64,000 nt of DNA from Fictibacillus phosphorivorans (lineage in GTDB: Bacteria > Bacillota > Bacilli > Bacillales > Fictibacillaceae), in NCBI RefSeq assembly GCF_001619875.1, contig NZ_LRFC01000023.1, positions 62,001 through 126,000 on the forward strand, written 5' to 3'. The position numbers and the translations under genes are program-made. Position 1 is the stretch's first letter; every line of letters starts with the position of its first letter. The notes below the pieces were generated by a model, which saw nothing but the letters and a program-made list of their open reading frames with translations, ran no database searches and was not told the origin of the DNA. Below, one piece after another: positions 58,188 through 64,000 of this stretch.

Positions 58188-58562
58188 ATGAGCGAAAGAA
58201 TACACGCTCATCAAATGTACCAGCCGATCCTTTATCCAAAGCACAGTAAGCAAAAAGAGATCAATCAATCTTTTAAATCTTTATTTAATAAAGAACTTAC
58301 AAATCAAATTACTGTAAGTAAGCATGCTCAGAAAAGACTTCAAGATAGAAATATTACGATATCAGAATTCAGCTGGAATAAGATAAGTGAAAAGATTGTG
58401 GAAGCAGGACAAAAAGGCATAAAAGATTCTTTAGTCATCATGAAAGATGTCACGCTTGTTGTAAATGCTCCGAATCAAACAGTAATTACGGCGTTAGATC
58501 GAAACGAAAGTACATCTCAGATCTTTACAAACATAAATGGTGCAATCGTCATAGACGAATAA
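58188..58562 (+). CDS. Flagellar operon protein, TIGR02530 family
   Basis: 124 residues, soluble. The pattern KHAQKRLQDRNITIS, then KISEKIVEAGQKGIKDSLVIM and NQTVITALDRNE, with NGAIVIDE at the end, matches the TIGR02530 family that is found only in flagellar operons of Firmicutes. The job is unknown; its constant position between flgD and the hook gene suggests a part in hook assembly or export. TAAGGAGTTGATAC precedes the ATG. Confidence 0.88.
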   Translation: MSERIHAHQMYQPILYPKHSKQKEINQSFKSLFNKELTNQITVSKHAQKRLQDRNITISEFSWNKISEKIVEAGQKGIKDSLVIMKDVTLVVNAPNQTVITALDRNESTSQIFTNINGAIVIDE

Positions 58563-58647
58563 AAGCGAGCTGGACCTTTACAGGAGGCTCACAAAAACTG
58601 CTGAATGACAGACGCAGTTACTAAACCAAGTAAGGGAGATAAAACAA

Positions 58648-59553
58648 ATGTTACGTTCTATGTATTCAGGAATCAGCGGTATGAAAAACTTTCAGGTGAA
58701 GCTCGATGTAATCGGTAATAACATTGCTAACGTTAATACATATGGCTTCAAAAAAGGCCGTACAACGTTTAAGGACTTGGTAAGTCAGCAGATTGCTGGG
58801 GCTAGTGCACCAACTGCCAATGCAGGTGGTGTGAACGCTAAGCAAGTAGGACTTGGTTCTCAACTTTCAACTATTGATACCATTCACACACAAGGAAGTT
58901 TACAAACAACTGGAAGACCTCTTGATTTAGGTATTTCTGGTGATGGTTACTTCATTGTTGGAACAGGAACAGTATCTGGAAAAACAATCACCAATCCTGC
59001 TATGAATTTTACTAGAGCAGGTAACTTTTATTTGGATCAGCAAGGGAACTTAGTAAATTCTGATGGATTATTCGTAATGGGACATCCGTCTGATGTCCCA
59101 ACAGGAAACCCAGCAACCAACAATATTACTACTACTAGTTTTGGTAAAATTGTGATTCCTACAGATGCAAAAAGTTTTAGTGTTGGATCTGATGGTGTAG
59201 TAAATTATGTAGATGCAAATGGAGCATTATTGAAAGCCGGTCAAATAATGATTGCAAAATTTCCAAACAATGAAGGTCTTGAAAAAATTGGTGCAAACTT
59301 ATATAAAAACAGTGCAAACTCTGGTGATCTAAATAGAGATACAACAAACGCTGCTTTTCAACCAACCGACATGTACACACCAGGCTCTAATGGAGCAGGT
59401 ACGCTTGTAGCAGGTGCACTTGAAATGTCCAACGTTGACTTATCCGAAGAGTTCACTGAAATGATCGTTGCACAGCGTGGATTCCAAGCGAATACGAGAA
59501 TTATTACAACATCTGATGAGATCCTACAGGAACTGGTGAATTTAAAACGTTAA
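58648..59553 (+). CDS. flgE: Flagellar hook protein FlgE (FlgG-like)
   Basis: 301 residues. N-terminal LRSMYSGISGMKNFQVKLDV and NNIANVNTYGFKKGRTTF, and C-terminal ALEMSNVDLSEEFTEMIVAQ with RGFQANTRIITTSDEIL, form the coiled-coil D0 of the hook/rod class. SGDGYFIV near 92 marks D1. By operon position this is the hook protein of Bacillus, once named FlgG; similarity alone does not separate FlgE from FlgG. AAGGGAGATAAAAC precedes the ATG. The 85-bp gap before it contains no gene. Confidence 0.93.
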   Translation: MLRSMYSGISGMKNFQVKLDVIGNNIANVNTYGFKKGRTTFKDLVSQQIAGASAPTANAGGVNAKQVGLGSQLSTIDTIHTQGSLQTTGRPLDLGISGDGYFIVGTGTVSGKTITNPAMNFTRAGNFYLDQQGNLVNSDGLFVMGHPSDVPTGNPATNNITTTSFGKIVIPTDAKSFSVGSDGVVNYVDANGALLKAGQIMIAKFPNNEGLEKIGANLYKNSANSGDLNRDTTNAAFQPTDMYTPGSNGAGTLVAGALEMSNVDLSEEFTEMIVAQRGFQANTRIITTSDEILQELVNLKR

Positions 59554-59602
59554 TGTGAAGGGAGGAAGGGTTGAGCAGGTGACTGCTTAGCCCCTAACTC
59601 AT

Positions 59603-59818
59603 ATGATTTCTTTAACTCAATTAAACGGCAGCACCTTTACACTTAATGCCATTTATATTGAACAAGTTCAGTCTTTTCCGGACACGACAATTACGTTAAC
59701 GACTGGTAAGAAGTTTGTTGTGAAAGAAAGTGAAGAAGAAGTTGCTCAGAGAATCACTGCATTTTATAGAGGAATTACGCTGCTTCCGATAAACAATCAA
59801 AAGAGGGAGGGTCTCTAG
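59603..59818 (+). CDS. swrD: SwrD/FlbD-family swarming motility protein
   Basis: 71 residues (YlzI in older notation). [20 protein letters not shown] and [19 protein letters not shown] are the FlbD family pattern. In B. subtilis SwrD raises flagellar power for swarming. ATG 59603 is the only possible start since a TAG in frame lies at 59588; no ribosome site is adjacent. The nearest, GGGAGGAAGGG at 59560-59570, is separated from it by a hairpin (59571-59590). It is followed directly by fliL. Confidence 0.92.
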   Translation: MISLTQLNGSTFTLNAIYIEQVQSFPDTTITLTTGKKFVVKESEEEVAQRITAFYRGITLLPINNQKREGL

Positions 59819-60247
59819 TTGGGGAAAAATAAAGCTGTAACCATTATGCTTTCTATGCTTTTAGCTATAGGCCTTGTTGGTGCAGCAGGGTACTTTGGTT
59901 TCAAACAATTTTCGCCAAAGACGGAAGCCTCTGCACCAACTGCAGAGGAATTGGATAAGCTCATGGTACAAACAGATGAAATCACAACCAATTCGGCAGA
60001 TCAAGCTTACGTGAAGATTCAATTTAAGATACAAGCAGATAATAAAGATGCCAAACATGAATTAGAGAAACGATTGTTTCAAGTGAATAATCTGATTATC
60101 TATGAAATCTCTAACATGAAAACAGAAGAACTTTCAGGGCAAAAGGGGTTAATATCTCTTGAAGATAAGTTGAAGACCGAGATCAATAAAGTGATGCAAG
60201 AAGGAAAAGTAGTAAGAGTCTACACAACTCAAAAAATCATACAGTAA
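59819..60247 (+). CDS. fliL: Flagellar basal body-associated protein FliL
   Basis: 142 residues from TTG 59819, immediately after the swrD stop and 8 bp after GGGAGG. A single membrane helix is at about 5-28, then a periplasmic-side (outside) stomatin-like domain with YVKIQFKIQADNKDAKHELE. FliL supports the stator ring. The C-terminus ends KVVRVYTTQKIIQ, close to the conserved end of the family. Confidence 0.95.
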   Translation: MGKNKAVTIMLSMLLAIGLVGAAGYFGFKQFSPKTEASAPTAEELDKLMVQTDEITTNSADQAYVKIQFKIQADNKDAKHELEKRLFQVNNLIIYEISNMKTEELSGQKGLISLEDKLKTEINKVMQEGKVVRVYTTQKIIQ

Positions 60248-60281
60248 TTCATTAAAAACGGCATGAAAAGAGGTGAGACTC

Positions 60282-61274
60282 TTGGTTGATGTTTTATCAC
60301 AAAACGAAATTGATGCTCTTTTATCAGCTCTTTCAACAGGAGAGATGGACGCAGAAGAGCTAAAAAAGGAAGAGTCAGAGAATAAAGTTAAAGTTTACGA
60401 TTTTAAGAGAGCCCTTCGTTTCTCTAAAGAACAAATCCGCAGTTTAACTCGTTTGCATGAAAATTTTGCAAGGCTTTTAACGACTTATTTTTCTGCACAG
60501 TTAAGAACGTATGTACAGATCGGAGTAGCTTCTGTTGACCAGCTTCCATATGAAGAGTTTATCCGTTCTGTACCAAAGATGACATTGCTAAACGTGTTTG
60601 AGGCACAACCGTTTGAAGGACGTATCTTAATGGAGGTTAATCCTAATATCGCTTACGCCATGCTTGATCGAGTAATGGGTGGCAGCGGTGCTGGAATGAA
60701 TAAGATTGAAAACCTGACCGAAATTGAAACGAGGATTATGAGTCAGCTGTTTGAAAACACGCTTGATAGTTTTAAAGAAGCATGGACAAGCGTTATTGAA
60801 CTAGATCCATTCATGGTTGATCTGGAGGTTAATCCGCAATTTCTGCAAATGGTGTCACCAAATGAAACGGTCGTTGTCATCTCGTTAAATACGACAATCG
60901 GTGAAACAAGCGGCATGATAAACATTTGCCTTCCGCATGTTGTTATTGAGCCGATCATCCCGAAACTATCTGTTCATCATTGGATGCAAAATAAAAAGAA
61001 AACAAGAATTCCAGGAGAAACAGAGTTTATTGAACAAAAGCTGAAAAATGCACTTTTGCCTTTTAAAGTTGAGTTGGGATCTTCAGAAATGTCAATAGAA
61101 GAATTTTTACACTTATCAATCGGTGATTGTATTGAACTGGATCAAAGAATCAATCAGCCGCTCGTTATTAAAGTAGAGAACAATCCTAAGTTTTATGGTC
61201 AGCCGGGTAAGATGAAGAAAAAGCTAGCCGTTCAAATTATTGAAACCATTAAGGAGGATGAGGATCAATGGTAA
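60282..61274 (+). CDS. fliM: Flagellar motor switch protein FliM
   Basis: 330 residues from TTG 60282, 5 bp after AGAGGTGA; an in-frame GTG at 60273 lies within that site. The N-terminal LSQNEIDALLSALSTG is the phospho-CheY binding peptide. The middle CheC-like domain includes GGSGAGMNKIENLTEIE near 140-156. The C-terminal SpoA domain is at about 250-320. FliM builds the C ring with FliG and FliY. It overlaps fliY by 7 bp. Confidence 0.97.
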   Translation: MVDVLSQNEIDALLSALSTGEMDAEELKKEESENKVKVYDFKRALRFSKEQIRSLTRLHENFARLLTTYFSAQLRTYVQIGVASVDQLPYEEFIRSVPKMTLLNVFEAQPFEGRILMEVNPNIAYAMLDRVMGGSGAGMNKIENLTEIETRIMSQLFENTLDSFKEAWTSVIELDPFMVDLEVNPQFLQMVSPNETVVVISLNTTIGETSGMINICLPHVVIEPIIPKLSVHHWMQNKKKTRIPGETEFIEQKLKNALLPFKVELGSSEMSIEEFLHLSIGDCIELDQRINQPLVIKVENNPKFYGQPGKMKKKLAVQIIETIKEDEDQW

Positions 61275-62407
61275 GTGGAGATATGCTTTCACAAGACGAA
61301 ATTGATGCTTTGCTGAATGGTGGAAGTGCTTCCTCGTCCGAAGTAACCGACACCGAAGATTATTTATCTTCTATTGAGCAAGATGCTTTAGGTGAGATCG
61401 GAAATATTTCATTTGGCAGTGCTGCAACGGCGCTATCAACCCTTTTAAACCAAAAGGTAGAGATCACGACACCTACTGTAAGTGTAGTGAGAAGAACCGA
61501 ATTAAAAGACGAGTTTCCAATTCCGCATGTCGCTGTTCAAGTAACTTACACAGAAGGAATTGAAGGAGCAAACCTGCTAGTAATTCGAAAAACGGATGCA
61601 CAAATCATTGCAGATTTAATGCTCGGCGGTGAAGGCACAAATCCTTCTCCTGATTTCGGAGAACTTCAGCTGAGTGCAGTTGGAGAAGCGATGAATCAGA
61701 TGATGGGATCTGCTTCTACTTCTATGTCGACGATCTTTAACAAGAAGGTCGATATCTCACCGCCTAAGATTGATTTTCTGGACGTTGAATCAAACACAAA
61801 CCTTATACCAGACGAAGAGATTTTAGTAAAAGTATCATTCAGGTTAAAAGTGGGTGACCTCATCGATTCTAATATTATGCAATTGATCGATGCCGATTTC
61901 TCTAAGAATCTCGTACATAGACTTATGAATCCTGAACCGGTGATTCAAAATGAACCGGTTGCAGATTATGTTCCTCAAAAAGAAAAAACTGTGCCAACAC
62001 AATCTTATACTCATTTTGAGGAGCCGGTAGAGCGTGAAACAAGATCGATGTCTGCAGCAACTTCCTATCAGCCACAGATGAGAGAAGTTTCTGTTCAGCC
62101 TGCAAGTTTTTCAGACTTTGGAAATTTTGAATCGAGCCATACAGAGACCAAGAATCTAGATATGCTGCTGGATATTCCACTTCAAGTGACGGTGGAATTA
62201 GGAAGAACGAAGAAAACGATTAAAGATATTTTAGAAATGTCACAAGGTTCCATCGTGGAGCTTGATAAATTAGCAGGTGAACCCGTCGATATTTTTGTTA
62301 ATCAAAAAATGATCGCAAAGGGCGAGGTTGTTGTTATTGATGAGAACTTCGGTGTAAGAGTAACAGAGATTTTAAGCCAGCGTGATCGGTTAGAAAAATT
62401 AAAATAA
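61268..62407 (+). CDS. fliY: Flagellar motor switch phosphatase FliY
   Basis: 379 residues. N-terminal MLSQDEIDALLNGG is a CheY-binding peptide like that of FliM. Two CheC-type phosphatase motifs follow (EIGNISFGSAATALSTLLN near 43 and GEAMNQMMGSASTSMSTIFN near 140), so FliY dephosphorylates CheY-P. A variable linker rich in Pro, Glu and Ser leads to a C-terminal SpoA (FliN-like) domain at about 295-375. AAGGAGGATGAGG precedes the ATG. Confidence 0.97.
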   Translation: MVSGDMLSQDEIDALLNGGSASSSEVTDTEDYLSSIEQDALGEIGNISFGSAATALSTLLNQKVEITTPTVSVVRRTELKDEFPIPHVAVQVTYTEGIEGANLLVIRKTDAQIIADLMLGGEGTNPSPDFGELQLSAVGEAMNQMMGSASTSMSTIFNKKVDISPPKIDFLDVESNTNLIPDEEILVKVSFRLKVGDLIDSNIMQLIDADFSKNLVHRLMNPEPVIQNEPVADYVPQKEKTVPTQSYTHFEEPVERETRSMSAATSYQPQMREVSVQPASFSDFGNFESSHTETKNLDMLLDIPLQVTVELGRTKKTIKDILEMSQGSIVELDKLAGEPVDIFVNQKMIAKGEVVVIDENFGVRVTEILSQRDRLEKLK

Positions 62408-62425
62408 CAAACGGAGGTAAGTGTA

Positions 62426-62788
62426 ATGGGAGAGCGTATTTTAGTTGTAGATGATGCAGCATTTATGAGAATGATGATTAAAGATATTCTAGTCAAAAAC
62501 GGTTTTGATGTTGTAGGTGAAGCAGCAGACGGTGCGCAAGCTATCGAAAAGTTTCAAGAGTTAAAACCAGACTTAGTAACAATGGATATTACGATGCCTG
62601 AGATGGATGGAATCTCAGCATTAAAAGAGATCAAAAAGACTAATCCAGAAGCTAAGATCATCATGTGTTCAGCGATGGGTCAGCAAGCAATGGTAATCGA
62701 TGCGATTCAAGCAGGAGCAAAAGACTTTATTGTAAAGCCATTTGCGGCTGATCGTGTTATTGAAGCAATTAAGAAGACTTTAGGCTAA
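62426..62788 (+). CDS. cheY: Chemotaxis response regulator CheY
   Basis: 120 residues, single receiver domain. Asp9 and Asp10 bind magnesium, Asp54 in VTMDITMPEMD is phosphorylated, and a lysine in FIVKPF near 104 completes the active site. CheA phosphorylates it (not in this window) and it binds FliM and FliY; in Bacillus this promotes counterclockwise rotation. CGGAGGTAAGTG precedes the ATG. Confidence 0.98.
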   Translation: MGERILVVDDAAFMRMMIKDILVKNGFDVVGEAADGAQAIEKFQELKPDLVTMDITMPEMDGISALKEIKKTNPEAKIIMCSAMGQQAMVIDAIQAGAKDFIVKPFAADRVIEAIKKTLG

Positions 62789-62796
62789 GAAGTTCA

Positions 62797-63456
62797 ATGT
62801 ATAGATGGGTAATCAGTTTTGTTGCAGCAGTTTGCCTTTCGTTTGTGCCATTCAGTGTACAAGCGGAAGGCAGCGGTTCAGGGAAAAGTGTTTGGGACAC
62901 TGTTAACGAGACAAAGCAAAAAAGTGATAAAGAACAACCGCCTCAAATGTATGAAGCTGACACTTCTGATGGCGGAAGCACCTTTATGATGCTTGTTAAA
63001 CTCGTATTTATGCTCGGAGTCGTGCTAGCGATCTTGTTTTTTGTACTGCGTTTTATTCAAAGAAAATCAGTTCGATTTCAAGATGGAAAGAACCTGCAAT
63101 CTTTAGGTGGTATTGGAATCGGACAGAATCGTTCTGTTCAGCTAATTAAAACTGGAAATTCAGTATTGGTAGTAGGTGTTGGTGACTCGGTGACTTTGTT
63201 AAAAGAAATTACAGATGAAACGGAAGTTCAGTTGATGCTCGATCAGCATCAAGCTCAAAACACTGTTCAGAACGTTTCAGCGATAACGAGTCAAATAAAA
63301 ACAAAATGGTTAAAAAGTAAAGAAGAAACGCGCGATGAGGGTGGAAGCAAAGAAAAAGATTCCTTTAAAAACATGCTGAATGCCATTGTAGAGGACAAGA
63401 GGGAACAACAAAGAGAGATTCAGAAAGCACTAGAGAAAGGGAAACATCATGAATGA
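62797..63456 (+). CDS. fliO: Flagellar export apparatus protein FliO (FliZ)
   Basis: 219 residues. An N-terminal signal peptide (about 1-24, cut after QAEG possible) precedes an acidic linker, and one membrane helix is at about 68-88 (VKLVFMLGVVLAILFFVL). The following FliO domain has IGIGQNRSVQLIKTGNSVLV and VGDSVTLLKEI. B. subtilis calls this gene fliZ. FliO helps assemble the FliP ring. A weak ribosome site (TAAGAAG) precedes the ATG. It overlaps fliP by 8 bp. Confidence 0.93.
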   Translation: MYRWVISFVAAVCLSFVPFSVQAEGSGSGKSVWDTVNETKQKSDKEQPPQMYEADTSDGGSTFMMLVKLVFMLGVVLAILFFVLRFIQRKSVRFQDGKNLQSLGGIGIGQNRSVQLIKTGNSVLVVGVGDSVTLLKEITDETEVQLMLDQHQAQNTVQNVSAITSQIKTKWLKSKEETRDEGGSKEKDSFKNMLNAIVEDKREQQREIQKALEKGKHHE

Positions 63457-64000
63457 ATTTATTCCTGGTTTAGATTTGGATTTTATTAATAATAGCGATC
63501 CGGCCAATATGGAAACAACCATTCAGCTTCTGTTGCTCTTGACTGTGCTTTCGCTAGCTCCTAGTATTCTGATTCTCATGACATGTTTTACGAGGATTAT
63601 CATTGTCTTATCATTCGTCAGAACTTCATTGGCCACACAGCAGATGCCGCCTAACCAGGTACTTATCGGTATCGCTTTATTCTTAACCTTTTTCATAATG
63701 GCACCTGTTCTGCATGAAGTGAATAAAGAGGCAGTTCAGCCTTTAGTAAAAGGTGAGATTACTCAGGAAGAAGCCTTTGATAAAGGAAGTCTTCCGATTA
63801 AAGAATTTATGGCAAAGCATACAAGGCAAAAGGATCTTATGCTGTTTATGGAATACTCAGGAGCAAAAAAGCCTGAAAGTATTCAAGATATCCCTTTAAC
63901 CACTCTTGTACCAGCTTATGCGATCAGTGAATTAAAGACTGCGTTTCAAATTGGTTTTATGATCTTTGTACCATTTTTGATTATAGATATGGTTGTTGCT
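63449..64000 (+). CDS. fliP: Flagellar export gate protein FliP (3' end outside window)
   Basis: 184 codons are visible from ATG 63449 and the frame is open at the window end; the family has about 220 residues. LLLLTVLSLAPSILILMTCFTRIIIVLSFVRTSL near 27-60 (several pieces) and MPPNQVLIGIALFLTFFIM are FliP signatures. KEFMAKHTRQKDLMLFM and LVPAYAISELKTAFQIGF also match. FliP forms a pentameric gate with FliQ and FliR, expected just downstream. It overlaps fliO by 8 bp. Confidence 0.97.
   Translation, partial: MNEFIPGLDLDFINNSDPANMETTIQLLLLLTVLSLAPSILILMTCFTRIIIVLSFVRTSLATQQMPPNQVLIGIALFLTFFIMAPVLHEVNKEAVQPLVKGEITQEEAFDKGSLPIKEFMAKHTRQKDLMLFMEYSGAKKPESIQDIPLTTLVPAYAISELKTAFQIGFMIFVPFLIIDMVVA

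Noticed and set aside
58563-58647. Possible mini-gene after CAGGAGGCTCAC in the gap before flgE
   Set aside because: A ribosome-site-like AGGAGG is present, but only CTG codons follow at usable distance and the frame ends after a few codons.
1-64000. Prophage, defence island, secondary-metabolite cluster, tRNA or rRNA genes
   Set aside because: All genes belong to conserved Bacillus core order; no integrase other than xerC, no phage, toxin or restriction families, and no tRNA or rRNA signatures were seen on either strand.

Overview
The window is 64 kb of ordinary chromosome from a low-to-moderate GC, endospore-forming, motile member of the Bacillaceae. Evidence for this is the near-complete Bacillus subtilis-like gene order (coaBC-priA-def-fmt-rsmB-rlmN-prpC-prkC-rsgA-rpe ... 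smc-ftsY-ffh ... topA-trmFO-xerC-clpQ-clpY-codY-fla/che), AGGAGG-type ribosome binding sites, the 26-residue sporulation peptide SpoVM, a small spore-protein-like gene, CodY and FapR. Nothing supports a plasmid or prophage. Genus cannot be fixed from the sequence alone; it is clearly not B. subtilis itself, because thiT and a yfkK homologue are inserted, ylqD is missing, and short dispersed repeats sit in several intergenic gaps.

Layout. 1-11.3 kb: coenzyme A synthesis (coaBC, cut by the window edge), replication restart (priA), N-formylmethionine handling (def, fmt), rRNA methylation (rsmB, rlmN), the PrpC/PrkC phosphatase-kinase pair, the ribosome assembly GTPase RsgA and Rpe. 11.3-13.3 kb: a TPP riboswitch with terminator controlling thiT-thiN (thiamine uptake and pyrophosphorylation), then spoVM and, on the minus strand, rpmB. 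13.4-19.3 kb: Asp23-family gene, fakA, the two-subunit serine dehydratase sdaAB-sdaAA, and recG. 19.3-23.1 kb: the FapR-controlled lipid block fapR-plsX-fabD-fabG-acpP. 23.1-33.7 kb: RNA processing, chromosome and secretion genes (rnc, yfkK on the minus strand, smc, ftsY, ylxM, ffh) followed by ribosome genes (rpsP, khpA, rimM, trmD, rplS). 33.7-38.3 kb: lepB, rbgA, rnhB, then the little-understood pair ylqG/ylqH, which resembles the C-terminal parts of FliK and FlhB, and a short SASP-like gene. 38.3-49.2 kb: sucCD, dprA, topA, trmFO, xerC, clpQ(hslV), clpY(hslU), codY. 49.6 kb to the end: the fla/che operon from flgB to a truncated fliP, tightly packed, with many overlaps and several TTG starts.

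The noncoding sequence is the less ordinary part. There are three recognisable copies plus one decayed copy of a roughly 130-bp GC-rich imperfect palindrome (31.7, 35.3, 40.7 and 40.9 kb), a six-unit 21-bp tandem repeat between ftsY and ylxM, a FapR operator lying on the predicted fapR transcription start, and several clear sigma-A promoters and intrinsic terminators that divide the window into transcription units. I found no tRNA, rRNA, CRISPR array, insertion sequence or defence system. Most genes are well-known families; the best candidates for new biology are the ylqG/ylqH pair and the two repeat types.
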